Below are positions 6,503 to 14,162 of a DNA stretch of 14,162 nucleotides, one piece after another. A model generated the notes under the pieces. It saw only the letters and a list, made by a program, of their open reading frames with translations. It was not told the origin of the DNA and made no database searches. Source of the DNA: Candidatus Omnitrophota bacterium (lineage in GTDB: Bacteria > Omnitrophota > Koll11 > Zapsychrales > Fredricksoniimonadaceae); contig JADFXE010000030.1 in NCBI GenBank assembly GCA_015233705.1, positions 1 through 14,162 of the forward strand, given 5' to 3'. The translations under genes and the position numbers were made by a program. Within the stretch, counting starts at the first letter, position 1. Every line of letters starts with the position of its first letter.

Positions 6503-7792
6503 ATGCGCTCCCTGATCCAGATGATCACAAAAACCTACCAGATGGCGGAGCGTGATGGAAGCCGGCAGGTGATGAACAATGTCGCTTTCCTCTCGGGCCT
6601 GCAGGCCATCACCTTCCTTCTTCCCATCATCGTCATCCCCTACCTGTTCCAGGTGATCGGCCCGGAGAAATTCGGCCTTATCTCTTTTGCGCAGGCTTTT
6701 GTCCAGTATTTCATGATCCTGACCGACTATGCCTTTAACATCTCGGCGACAAAAGAGGTCTCGCTCTGCCAGAACAATCCGGAGAGGGTCAACCAGATCT
6801 TCTCCGCGGTCATGACCGCAAAGGTGGCCCTGGCCCTTATCAGCCTGCTCATCCTCGGCACTGTTGTGTATTTTGTTCCCAAATTCAGAAATGACTGGCT
6901 CATTTACGCGCTCAGCTTCGGAGCCGTGATCGGCAACACGCTTTTTCCCCTGTGGCTCTTTCAGGGGACCGAAAAAATGAAATACATCGCCAAGCTAAAA
7001 ATGGTGGGAGAATTCGCCTTTGCCATCGGCATCTTTTTGTTTATCCGCGGGCCGCAGGATTACCTGAAGGTCCCGCTCATCAATTCATCGGTCCTTCTGG
7101 TGACCGGTCTTTTGGGGATCTTTATCGTCTTCTGGCGTCTAAAATTGTCGTTCAAGCTCCCGAGCCTGAAACACATCCGGCGCGAGCTCAAGGCCGGGCG
7201 CGTCCTTTTCCTGTCGATCGTTGCGATCAACGCCTACACCACGACCCGCATCTTTGCCGTCGGACTTCTGACCAACAATACGCTGACCGGATTTTATTCC
7301 ATAGCTGAAAAGATCGCCGGCGTGGCCCAGACCTTCCCGCTCTCTTCGTTTTCTCAAGCGATCTTTCCACGCTTGAGCAACATCTTCCGCAAGAACAGGA
7401 AGAAGGCCTTCAAGCTCATGCAGGAGATCCAGCTCATCACGGTCTACATCTCCCTGATCTGCCTGCCGATCATTTTCTTGGCCGCACCGTTGATCATGCA
7501 TCTCGTCTGCGGCAACGACTATCCGCAGGCAACCCTGACCCTGCGGCTTCTGATCATCTCGGTCTTCTTCGTCAGCAGCAATGCCTTCCGGGTGCAATTC
7601 CTGTTGGTCTGCGGCAAGACACGGACCTATTCCAGGATCCACATCACCATGGCCCTGATCGCCCTGCCGTTACTGCTCACACTGGTGCATTTCTTTTCTT
7701 ATTTAGGAGCGGCGATCGCTACAGTCCTCATCGAGGCGGGAATCTTTACTGTGACCTTTGTTACGGTAAGACGGCTGCGGGGCAAATTCTAG
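6503..7792 (+). CDS. Wzx/RfbX-type polysaccharide flippase
   Basis: A 429-residue integral membrane protein of the MOP/PST superfamily (polysaccharide biosynthesis protein, Wzx/RfbX type), expected to move lipid-linked sugar repeat units across the inner membrane. The first helices carry the familiar N-terminal pattern NNVAFLSGLQAITFLLPIIVIPYLFQVIGPEKFGLISFAQAF, followed by about 11 further hydrophobic helices. The cytoplasmic basic stretch FRKNRKKAFKLMQEI lies mid-protein between helices, as is usual. The ATG at 6503 is the first of several (6521, 6542, 6572). None has a good ribosome site, and I keep the first because a promoter abuts it. No glycosyltransferase or polymerase gene is nearby, so this is a solitary flippase outside an obvious O-antigen or capsule cluster. 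The 3' end overlaps the convergent ABC-F gene by 4 nt. Confidence 0.9.
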   Translation: MRSLIQMITKTYQMAERDGSRQVMNNVAFLSGLQAITFLLPIIVIPYLFQVIGPEKFGLISFAQAFVQYFMILTDYAFNISATKEVSLCQNNPERVNQIFSAVMTAKVALALISLLILGTVVYFVPKFRNDWLIYALSFGAVIGNTLFPLWLFQGTEKMKYIAKLKMVGEFAFAIGIFLFIRGPQDYLKVPLINSSVLLVTGLLGIFIVFWRLKLSFKLPSLKHIRRELKAGRVLFLSIVAINAYTTTRIFAVGLLTNNTLTGFYSIAEKIAGVAQTFPLSSFSQAIFPRLSNIFRKNRKKAFKLMQEIQLITVYISLICLPIIFLAAPLIMHLVCGNDYPQATLTLRLLIISVFFVSSNAFRVQFLLVCGKTRTYSRIHITMALIALPLLLTLVHFFSYLGAAIATVLIEAGIFTVTFVTVRRLRGKF

Positions 7793-9405
7793 GAATACAA
7801 CTCCCGACGCTGATCCTTGATCCGCTCATCGGCCAGATATTCGTCAAAGGTCGTGCCAGCGCGGTCAATGTAGCCCTTGGGCGTGATCTCGATGATGCGG
7901 TTGGCGACCGTCTGCACAAGCGTGTGGTCGTGGGAGGAAAAAAGAACTGTCCCGCGGAACTTCTCCAGGCCCTTGTTAAGCGAGGTGATGGATTCCAGGT
8001 CCAGGTGATTGGTCGGCTCGTCTAAAATCACAACGTTCGGCTTAAGGAGCATCATCCGCGACAGCATGCAGCGGACCTTCTCTCCGCCGGACAGGACGTT
8101 CACGGTCTTCAGGGATTCCTCGCCTGAAAAAAGCATCTTCCCCAGGAATCCGCGGATGAAATTCTCACTCTTTTCATCTGAATACTGCCGAAGCCAGTCC
8201 ACGATGCTCAAAGTCGATTCAAAATATTTAGTATTATCCTTCGGGAAATAGGCCCGTTTCGTCGAGACGCCCCATTTGAACATCCCGCTGTCAGTCGCAA
8301 CCTCACCCATCAGAATCTGAAAGAGCGTCGTCCTCGTCAGGTCAGCCGACCCGACGAAAGCGACCTTGTCGCCCTTCTCAAGCGTCAGGCTCAGGTCCTT
8401 GAACATGACCTGACCGTCCAGGGACTTGGACAACCGCTCGATATGGAGAATATCATTACCCGCCTCGCGTTCCTGATCAAACCCGACGTAAGGATATTTC
8501 CGTGATGACGGTTGAATCTCGTCGATGGTCAGCTTCTCCAGAATCTTGCGGCGGCTGGTCGCCTGACGCGATTTGGAAAGATTCGCGCTGAACCGCGCGA
8601 TGAACTCCTGCAGCTCCTTGCGCTGTTCCTCGATCTTCTTGTTCGCCTCGCTGCGCTGACGCAGCGCCAGCTGGCTCGACTCGGACCAGAACGTATAATT
8701 CCCCGAGTACAACTTGATCTTGCCGAAATCAATATCCGCGATATGCGTGCAGACATTGTCCAGAAAATGCCGGTCGTGTGAGACCACGATCGCAGTATTC
8801 TCAAAACTGGACAGAAAATCCTCAAGCCACATGCACGTCTCGACGTCCAGATGGTTCGTCGGCTCGTCCAGCAACAGGATGTCCGGATTGCCGAAAAGCG
8901 CCTGCGCCAAAAGCACACGCACCTTCTGCCCTGATTCCAGCTGCTTCATCTGCAGCGCATGCAGTTCCGTTGGGATTCCCAGATCAGTGAGCAATTTTCC
9001 CGCGTCTGAATCAGCGGTCCAGCCGTTCATCTCCGCGAACTCGCCCTCGAGCTCGGAGACGCGCATGCCGTCCGCCTCGGAAAAGTCCGGCTTGGCATAG
9101 ATCACGTCCTTCTCGGTCATGACATCGTACAGCCTTTTATGCCCGATAATGACCGTCGTCAGCACGGTGTAATCATCAAAAGCAAATTGATCCTGCTTGA
9201 GGACCGAAATGCGCTTATCCGCCGGCACGACCACCTCACCGTCGGTCGAGTCGATCTCTCCGGAAAGGACCTTGAGGAATGTGGACTTGCCGGAACCGTT
9301 GGCGCCGATCAATCCATAACAATTACCGGCTGAAAAGACAATATTCACATCGGAAAAAAGTTTCCGCTGTCCGAATTGAAGCGACACCCCGTTGACTGAA
9401 ATCAT
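7789..9405 (-). CDS. ybiT: ABC-F ATPase, YbiT-like
   Basis: A 538-residue soluble protein with two tandem ABC ATPase domains and no membrane segment, the hallmark of ABC-F proteins that act on ribosomes rather than as transporters. It resembles E. coli YbiT along its length, including IGANGSGKSTFLKVL, QDQFAF, SRFSAN-type linker sequence and KSRQATSR. Domain 1: Walker A 34-42 (GANGSGKST), signature LESGQ (156-160), Walker B with E181. The interdomain linker is about 230-310. Domain 2: Walker A position 352-360 reads GSADLTRTT, with R358 in place of the lysine; signature LSGGE (438-442); Walker B with E463. Thus one composite site looks intact and the other degenerate. The start at 9405 follows AAGG. 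Family members have been tied to translation control or antibiotic protection; which applies here is unknown. Confidence 0.93.
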   Translation of the reverse strand: MISVNGVSLQFGQRKLFSDVNIVFSAGNCYGLIGANGSGKSTFLKVLSGEIDSTDGEVVVPADKRISVLKQDQFAFDDYTVLTTVIIGHKRLYDVMTEKDVIYAKPDFSEADGMRVSELEGEFAEMNGWTADSDAGKLLTDLGIPTELHALQMKQLESGQKVRVLLAQALFGNPDILLLDEPTNHLDVETCMWLEDFLSSFENTAIVVSHDRHFLDNVCTHIADIDFGKIKLYSGNYTFWSESSQLALRQRSEANKKIEEQRKELQEFIARFSANLSKSRQATSRRKILEKLTIDEIQPSSRKYPYVGFDQEREAGNDILHIERLSKSLDGQVMFKDLSLTLEKGDKVAFVGSADLTRTTLFQILMGEVATDSGMFKWGVSTKRAYFPKDNTKYFESTLSIVDWLRQYSDEKSENFIRGFLGKMLFSGEESLKTVNVLSGGEKVRCMLSRMMLLKPNVVILDEPTNHLDLESITSLNKGLEKFRGTVLFSSHDHTLVQTVANRIIEITPKGYIDRAGTTFDEYLADERIKDQRRELYS

Positions 9406-9417
9406 GGCCTTACCCTT

Positions 9418-9423
9418 ATTGTA
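9418..9423 (-). promoter_or_regulatory. Possible -10 element of the ABC-F gene
   Basis: TACAAT on the minus strand lies 12 nt before the ATG at 9405, in the 89-bp gap after the small membrane-protein gene. No convincing -35 hexamer is found at 16-18 nt upstream (ACTTTC is the best). If used, the leader would be only about 6 nt (AAGGCC), containing the AAGG that could serve as ribosome site. Weak support. Confidence 0.25.
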
Positions 9424-9494
9424 TTATTTCTATGTTCCAGGAAAGTCCGTATTGTAGCAGAGAGTTCAGGAAAAGGAAGAGGTCACATCATCGC

Positions 9495-9863
9495 TCACTT
9501 TTTCAGCCTGATCACCAGGATAAAGACCCCGATAAAAGATATTTCCGCGATCATGGACGCCACGCCCAATGGTTCAAGCCAGGCTCCGGGTTCCGCCGGG
9601 ATCATGGGCAGTCCGACCGTCCGACTGGCGATATAACCGGCCAGCGCTCCCACTGCCACCATAAGCCCGAGCCACCAGCCGCAGTCACACCTGCGCCAGA
9701 TGGCAACCGCCGCGGCCAAAGCTCCGGCGCCGTTGGCACAAAAAAGCCAGCCCTTGTAAGCCGCTTCTTCAAAACTGTCTTGGGCATCGATCACATGGAT
9801 CAGTCCGACCGCAAGGATCAAGACGATACCCGCCCACATCAAAATTTTGGAAATGTCTTTCAT
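9495..9863 (-). CDS. Four-helix membrane protein of unknown function
   Basis: A 122-residue protein that I cannot name. It has four hydrophobic helices (about 7-25, 36-57, 62-83, 98-119), a short acidic segment DAQDSFEEAAYKG after the first, and a CDCGWW turn (59-64) between helices 2 and 3. The segment SRTVGLP (80-86) followed by WLEPLG (95-100) looks like a conserved core and resembles segments I have seen in small uncharacterised membrane proteins, but I cannot assign a family. The ATG at 9863 has an AAAGG ribosome site and lies 20 nt after the MacB-like gene stop, so it is probably the last gene of the export operon. A role as an accessory subunit is possible but unproven. Confidence 0.75.
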   Translation of the reverse strand: MKDISKILMWAGIVLILAVGLIHVIDAQDSFEEAAYKGWLFCANGAGALAAAVAIWRRCDCGWWLGLMVAVGALAGYIASRTVGLPMIPAEPGAWLEPLGVASMIAEISFIGVFILVIRLKK

Positions 9864-9883
9864 GGTCGCCTTTGCTTAAGAGA

Positions 9884-11848
9884 TCACTCATACCGCAGCG
9901 CTTCGATAGGATTCAACCTGGAGGCCTGATGCGCCGGCCAAAGGCCGAACACAAGCCCGACCAGGATAGAAAATACCGTCGCCACCAGAATAGAAAAGAT
10001 CGATATCTTGACCGCCCAGCCCGCCGCGAATGTGATGATAAAAGAAGCCCCAACGCCGACAATGATGCCGGCAAGCCCGCCGATCAGGGACATAAGAACA
10101 GACTCAATCAGGAACTGTATCATGATATCCTTGTTGTTCGCCCCCAGTGCCTTGCGCAGGCCGATCTCGCGCGTGCGTTCCGTGACCGAGACCAGCATGA
10201 TGTTCATGATCCCGATCCCGCCGACCAGAAGCGAGATGGCCGCGATCGCGCCGAGCAGCACGCCCATGGTCTTGGTGCTGGACTCCATGGCCTGCTTGAT
10301 GTCCGACATGTTGCGGATTTGAAAAGCGTCTTTGGCCTCTTTCGCGGTCAGATGATGCTGTTTTGCGATCCCATCCTGGACATCCTGCTGAGCCTGGTCA
10401 ATCAGATCAGGACTTTTGGCCTCGACGTAAAGACTATCAATATACTGTTTGCCCAGCAACCGGTACATGGCCGTAGTAATGGGGGCCAGGATCGTGTCAT
10501 CCTGGTCCTGAAACGTGCTGGCCCCGCGGGACGGGAGAATACCGATGACCCTGAAATTGACCAGATTGATCTTGATCACCTTGCCAATCGGGTCCTCATC
10601 CCCAAAAAGCTGGGTCACAACCGTGGTCCCCAGCAGAACCACCTTGCTTCTGGAAGCCACTTCTTCGGCCGTGAAGAATCTTCCAGCGATCGGCGTCGCG
10701 GCCCTGACCTTTTCGTAAGCTGTCCCGGCGCCTTCCACCCGGGTGTTCCAATTCTTGCTGCCATAGACCAGTTGGACCCGGCCGGTTACCGACGGGCTGA
10801 GATTGCCAACCGTCTCCAGTTTTCCAACGGCCGTCACATCCTGAAAGGTGAACCGCGTAGCGGCGCCGGCCCCTAAGGATACCCCGCCGGCCTGACTTGA
10901 CCCGGGGCGCACCATCAACAAATTCGATCCCAGGGACGAAAGCTGCTGCTCGATCGACTCCTGCGCGCCACGGCCCAAGGCGATCATGGCAATGACTGCA
11001 GCCACACCAATTAATATGCCAAGAATGGAAAGAAACGCCCGCATTTTATGCGCTATCATGGCAAAGATCGCCTGGCGTGCGTAATCCAGAAACTTTATAC
11101 TGCTGGGAACTTCCTGCTCAGCGGAAGCTTCGACAGGCAAGGGAAGCTTCTTGCCGGCAACGGCCGCAATCGAAGATGCTCCCTGAAGCTGATCGGAAAC
11201 GATCTGGCCATCGCGCATCGTGATGACCCGGCCGGCTTGCGCCGCGATCTCAGGCTCATGCGTCACGATGATGATGGTCTTGCCCTTCTGGTTCAGGGCC
11301 TTAAAAAGGCCCATAATCTCGGCCTTGCTTTTGGAATCCAGGTTGCCGGTCGGCTCATCGGCGAGAATGATCAACGGATCATTGATCAGGGAACGTGCGA
11401 TCGCCACCCGCTGCTGCTGCCCGCCGGAAAGCTCGTTGGGACAATGGCTCTCGCGGTCACCCAGACCCACATCCTTTAATCTTTGATGTGCCGCGTCCTT
11501 AGAGCGGTCATTACCGCCGTAGATCAAAGGCAGCGTGACATTCGCCAGCGCCGTCATCCGAGGAAGCAGGTGGAATTGCTGAAAGACGAATCCGATGTGC
11601 TTATTTCTCAAGCGAGCCCACTCGTCATCCGACAAGGCATTGACCGCCCGGCCGTTTAAAAAATACTCGCCGCTTTCCGGACGGTCCAAAAGTCCGATTG
11701 TATGCATGAGCGTGGATTTGCCGGAACCCGACGGGCCGATGATGGCAACGAACTCGCCCTGCCCAATAGTCAACGACACCTCGCGCAAGGCACGCACGTC
11801 GACATCGCCCATGCGGTAAGTCTTATTGATATTCTTCAGTTCGATCAT
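9884..11848 (-). CDS. macB: MacB-like ABC transporter (ATPase-permease fusion)
   Basis: A 654-residue inner-membrane protein joining an N-terminal ABC ATPase to a MacB-type permease. ATPase marks: Walker [10 protein letters not shown] (38-46), signature [15 protein letters not shown] (from 140), Walker B ILADEP (161-166), switch H197. After a linker (about 220-255) comes the first helix (about 271-292), a large periplasmic MacB_PCD domain, then three C-terminal helices (about 535-650) with the FtsX-like motif [17 protein letters not shown]. MacB works as a dimer that drives substrates from the periplasm through a TolC-type duct rather than across the inner membrane. The frame opens further upstream, but M at 11848 starts the domain cleanly ([14 protein letters not shown]), has a GAGG ribosome site and lies 10 nt after the adaptor stop; the longer start would overlap the adaptor gene. 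Substrate unknown. Confidence 0.95.
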   Translation of the reverse strand: MIELKNINKTYRMGDVDVRALREVSLTIGQGEFVAIIGPSGSGKSTLMHTIGLLDRPESGEYFLNGRAVNALSDDEWARLRNKHIGFVFQQFHLLPRMTALANVTLPLIYGGNDRSKDAAHQRLKDVGLGDRESHCPNELSGGQQQRVAIARSLINDPLIILADEPTGNLDSKSKAEIMGLFKALNQKGKTIIIVTHEPEIAAQAGRVITMRDGQIVSDQLQGASSIAAVAGKKLPLPVEASAEQEVPSSIKFLDYARQAIFAMIAHKMRAFLSILGILIGVAAVIAMIALGRGAQESIEQQLSSLGSNLLMVRPGSSQAGGVSLGAGAATRFTFQDVTAVGKLETVGNLSPSVTGRVQLVYGSKNWNTRVEGAGTAYEKVRAATPIAGRFFTAEEVASRSKVVLLGTTVVTQLFGDEDPIGKVIKINLVNFRVIGILPSRGASTFQDQDDTILAPITTAMYRLLGKQYIDSLYVEAKSPDLIDQAQQDVQDGIAKQHHLTAKEAKDAFQIRNMSDIKQAMESSTKTMGVLLGAIAAISLLVGGIGIMNIMLVSVTERTREIGLRKALGANNKDIMIQFLIESVLMSLIGGLAGIIVGVGASFIITFAAGWAVKISIFSILVATVFSILVGLVFGLWPAHQASRLNPIEALRYE

Positions 11849-11858
11849 GTCCGGCCTC

Positions 11859-12845
11859 TTAGTGCCTTCCGCTGCCGCCGCCCGCCCCACCACCCGGCCT
11901 GGCCGGCGCAAAAGGATTGGTGCCAGCCGAATTCTTGGGCAGCGAAAATTTCTTGCTTTTCACAATGACCTGATCTTCCGGCGTCAGACCGGAAACTATC
12001 TCAATGCGGGCATCATCCGTGATCCCTACGGTCACTGCACGCCTGACCGGCTTGGGCGTTTCCGCAACCTTGACCAGAACAAAAGACCCATCCTTATCTT
12101 TCTGAACTGCGCCGACGGGAAGAGTAAAGATATTTTCTTTATATTGGTCCCTGAAATCCACCGTCACGTTCATCCCCGAGCGGCAGAAGGCCGGCAGGTC
12201 ATCCGTCTTAAGGTCAACATCGTAGATCGTGACATTGTTGACCGTCTTGGATTCGTAATAAACGTGCTCCACCTCAGCGTCGATCTTGGTGTCCTGGTAA
12301 GCGTCCAGGGTTGCCTCCGCCTCCTGACCTTCGGAAATCTTGCCGATATCCGTCTCATCCACCTGTGCCCGGAAGATCAACTTGTCAGACAGCACAATGA
12401 CCGCGTCCGCGGTCGTCACCGTCTGTCCCGGCTGCATGGTCGCCACAATGACCTGTCCGTTGATTGGTGCGACCAGGGCAATAGGCTTGTACACGTCATT
12501 CCAATAGGCCAGAGACTCATTGCTTTTTCCACGGGCGGCATCCAAGAGCGCGGCGCGGTCCGTTGAACTCATCCAGGCCACGATCTGTCCGGTTTTGACC
12601 ATATCGCCTTCCTTCACCAGGACCTGCTCGACGCGCCCATTGACCGGCGGCCGGATCTCCAGTCGGTTCTTGGGCAGCACCGTTCCCGTCGTTGAAATAA
12701 ATGTTTCAATCGTCCCTTTCTTGAGATGGATCACTCTCGTGGCATCCTTGGCCGAAGCATTGTTCCGAGCCCAGTTCGCCCACCAAAATCCTGCGGCCGC
12801 AAGAACGAGAACCGCCCCTATGATGTAGAATTTATTGACTCGCAT
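11859..12845 (-). CDS. macA: MacA-like periplasmic adaptor (HlyD/RND-type membrane fusion protein)
   Basis: A 328-residue adaptor that should link the MacB-like transporter to the outer-membrane duct. It has an N-terminal membrane anchor (about 6-24), a first lipoyl half (about 62-93), a short helical segment (about 94-121), a second lipoyl half (about 122-152, [18 protein letters not shown]), a beta-barrel domain starting at [12 protein letters not shown], and a membrane-proximal domain (about 238-302). The tail is Gly-rich ([13 protein letters not shown]). The helical hairpin between the lipoyl halves is only about 28 residues, much shorter than in E. coli MacA. The start at 12845 lies inside the upstream gene's last codons (14-nt overlap), with AAAGGAGAG at 12856-12864 as ribosome site, so translation is probably coupled. 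Confidence 0.93.
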   Translation of the reverse strand: MRVNKFYIIGAVLVLAAAGFWWANWARNNASAKDATRVIHLKKGTIETFISTTGTVLPKNRLEIRPPVNGRVEQVLVKEGDMVKTGQIVAWMSSTDRAALLDAARGKSNESLAYWNDVYKPIALVAPINGQVIVATMQPGQTVTTADAVIVLSDKLIFRAQVDETDIGKISEGQEAEATLDAYQDTKIDAEVEHVYYESKTVNNVTIYDVDLKTDDLPAFCRSGMNVTVDFRDQYKENIFTLPVGAVQKDKDGSFVLVKVAETPKPVRRAVTVGITDDARIEIVSGLTPEDQVIVKSKKFSLPKNSAGTNPFAPARPGGGAGGGSGRH

Positions 12846-14124
12846 ATTCTAACGTCTCTCCTTTCGCCTTGATCCATTGGGCCTCGGCAAGCAGGGCATT
12901 GGCCTGGGCATTCAAATAGGCTTTCTTGGATTGCACAATGTTATCTTCAATGATCGTCCAATTATCATAGGTAATGAATCCCGTCGAGTACTGCGCCTCG
13001 GCGATCCTGGAGCGTTCCTCATCGGCCGCCAAAGATTCCTTGGCTGACTCCACGGCCTCAACAGCCTCACGGAAGGACTCCCAGGCCTGTTCCAAATTAA
13101 GGACCGTACTATCCTCGATGCTTCTCAACTGCGCCTCGGCCTGCCTCAACACCGACGCGGCCTGGGATAACTGCGCCTTGCGCAGCCCTCCTTCAAAGAA
13201 AGGCACGCTCACGACCAGTTGTGCGTTCAGCCCCCTGTCCTCCGGCGGCCATTGATGCCCATCTTTATTTGCGCCGGCCTGTAAAGATATCTGAGGATAA
13301 TAACTCCCCCGATCCGCCTTTAAAGAAAACCCGGCCGAATTCCTTTTGGCCAAGGCTTGTTTGACTGACGGATGATCGTTGGCTATTGCCTGAAAATTCG
13401 GCTTCTGATGAAATGTCTCCTGAACAGTGAGTTTCTCATTGATCTCAAATGGAGCAACTTCCTTGCGTCCCATTTCTTTGTTCAATTGCCTTTGCGCAAG
13501 ATCCAAATTCCGCACAGCCTGCTCCAGGTCGAACTTCGCCTGCGTCATGCTGGCCTGGGTTGCCAGCAAGGCGCCTTTATGCTCCAGCCCAGCCTTATAA
13601 CGCAAGGAGATCAGCTTCAACTCATCTTCCCTGATCTTGGCGATGTCTTGCGTGACCCGGACAAGCTCCTGTGCTTTGAGCAAATCAACAAAAGCGATCC
13701 TTAGCTGCAATCTTACATCCGCAGAGGAGAAACGGTAAGCCTCTTGCGCCGCAACAATATTCTGGACGGCAGATTTGATGTTATTACTCGACTTGAACCC
13801 GTCAAAAATCAAAAGCGACCCGGTCACGCCGTAAGAATAGCTGTCCAACGTGGTCGTTTTTTGAAAGTCAGGAGTTGTTTTGGTTTCACCGGCACTTGCG
13901 TTGGCAGTTAACTGGGGAAATACACCGCTTGTTGTGATTGCCTTTAAAGCCTGCGACTGATAAACAGCTTCTCCGGCAACGACCAGATCAGGATTGTTCT
14001 TGCTCGCCTCTTGAATACAATTTTGCCATGTCAATATCTCTTTCGCTTCGCTACCGGCACTCGCCGCCAAACCAACCAGAAGGAACAGGCTAGCAAAAAT
14101 TACAAAGACAATCACTTTTCTCAT
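12832..14124 (-). CDS. TolC-family outer-membrane efflux protein
   Basis: A 430-residue outer-membrane factor, first gene of the export operon. It begins with a signal peptide (MRKVIVFVIFASLFLLVGLAASA, cut probably after ASA; no lipobox cysteine). The mature part shows the two-repeat OEP pattern of TolC: WQNCIQEASKNNPDL at the start of repeat one, RVTQDIAKIREDELKLISLRYKAGLEHKGALLATQ in the long helices, QANDHPSVKQALAKR-like sequence opening repeat two, and RSRIAEAQYSTGFITYDNWTIIEDN in the second helical pair. Such proteins trimerise into a beta-barrel plus periplasmic alpha-barrel that receives cargo from the adaptor-pump complex. The ATG at 14124 is preceded by AGGAAAG and TAGG, both acceptable ribosome sites. 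The promoter would lie beyond the right edge; the last 38 bases contain no complete feature. Confidence 0.94.
   Translation of the reverse strand: MRKVIVFVIFASLFLLVGLAASAGSEAKEILTWQNCIQEASKNNPDLVVAGEAVYQSQALKAITTSGVFPQLTANASAGETKTTPDFQKTTTLDSYSYGVTGSLLIFDGFKSSNNIKSAVQNIVAAQEAYRFSSADVRLQLRIAFVDLLKAQELVRVTQDIAKIREDELKLISLRYKAGLEHKGALLATQASMTQAKFDLEQAVRNLDLAQRQLNKEMGRKEVAPFEINEKLTVQETFHQKPNFQAIANDHPSVKQALAKRNSAGFSLKADRGSYYPQISLQAGANKDGHQWPPEDRGLNAQLVVSVPFFEGGLRKAQLSQAASVLRQAEAQLRSIEDSTVLNLEQAWESFREAVEAVESAKESLAADEERSRIAEAQYSTGFITYDNWTIIEDNIVQSKKAYLNAQANALLAEAQWIKAKGETLEYASQ
12856..12864 (-). promoter_or_regulatory. Ribosome binding site of the adaptor gene inside the TolC-like gene
   Basis: AAAGGAGAG on the minus strand lies 10 nt before the adaptor ATG (12845), within the last codons of the TolC-like gene. 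Ribosomes finishing the upstream gene stop 12 nt past the adaptor start, an arrangement typical of translational coupling that keeps pump components in proportion. Confidence 0.7.
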
Positions 14125-14162
14125 GAGGACCTACTTTCCTATCTTCTCCATCACTTCACTTG

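Noticed and set aside
7139..7642. 167-residue minus-strand open frame within the flippase gene
   Set aside because: It is the reverse complement of hydrophobic helices, giving an implausible run of charged residues with no recognisable fold.
9872..10876. 334-residue plus-strand open frame opposite the MacB-like gene
   Set aside because: It lies antisense to a well-supported ABC transporter gene and reads as a highly charged, low-order protein with many D, R, Q and H, typical of a shadow frame.
11849..11911. 21-residue N-terminal extension of the MacB-like protein
   Set aside because: It would overlap the adaptor gene and encode an Arg/Ala/Gly-rich tail outside the family pattern; the ATG at 11848 has its own ribosome site.
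14125..14162. Tail of an upstream gene before the TolC-like gene
   Set aside because: All three minus-strand frames contain a stop within these 38 bases, so any upstream gene contributes too little to identify.

Overview
This window looks like ordinary chromosome from a Gram-negative (diderm) bacterium of intermediate GC content. The evidence for a diderm is a TolC-type outer-membrane protein with a signal peptide, an inner-membrane/periplasm/outer-membrane MacAB-TolC-like export operon, and a predicted periplasmic START protein. The mix of a PocR/PAS sensor kinase, a Wzx-like flippase, a short GH1 enzyme and a YbiT-like ABC-F protein would fit an uncultured lineage such as Omnitrophota. That placement is only an impression; nothing in the window proves it. 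I see no rRNA, tRNA, CRISPR, insertion sequence, prophage or defence genes.

Layout, left to right. Positions 1-294 are AT-rich and hold no gene I can support. A strong intrinsic terminator (295-328) ends the minus-strand gene for a large soluble PocR-PAS histidine kinase (367-3429), which has its own good promoter. Upstream on the same strand lies a two-gene unit, a secreted START-domain protein followed by an RluA-family pseudouridine synthase (4930 down to 3525). Before it is another two-gene unit, a GH1 glycosidase followed by a 61-residue CDGSH iron-sulfur protein (6426 down to 5008), closed by an intrinsic terminator at 4953-4985. Diverging from the GH1 gene is the only plus-strand gene, a Wzx/RfbX-type polysaccharide flippase (6503-7792). 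It converges on a minus-strand YbiT-like ABC-F ATPase (7789-9405), and the two stop codons share one CTAG palindrome.

The right third (9495-14124, minus strand) is a tightly packed operon in the order TolC-like outer-membrane protein, MacA-like adaptor, MacB-like ABC transporter, and a four-helix membrane protein of unknown function. The first three should form a tripartite pump spanning both membranes; its substrate cannot be read from sequence.

The most useful second-look points are: (i) three genes have a -10-like hexamer 6-7 nt before an ATG that lacks a Shine-Dalgarno sequence, suggesting leaderless transcripts; (ii) the ABC-F protein has one composite ATP site with both halves degenerate and the other intact; (iii) the MacA-like adaptor has a very short alpha-hairpin; (iv) a small uncharacterised membrane protein rides with the pump. 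I did not find a convincing new multi-gene system.
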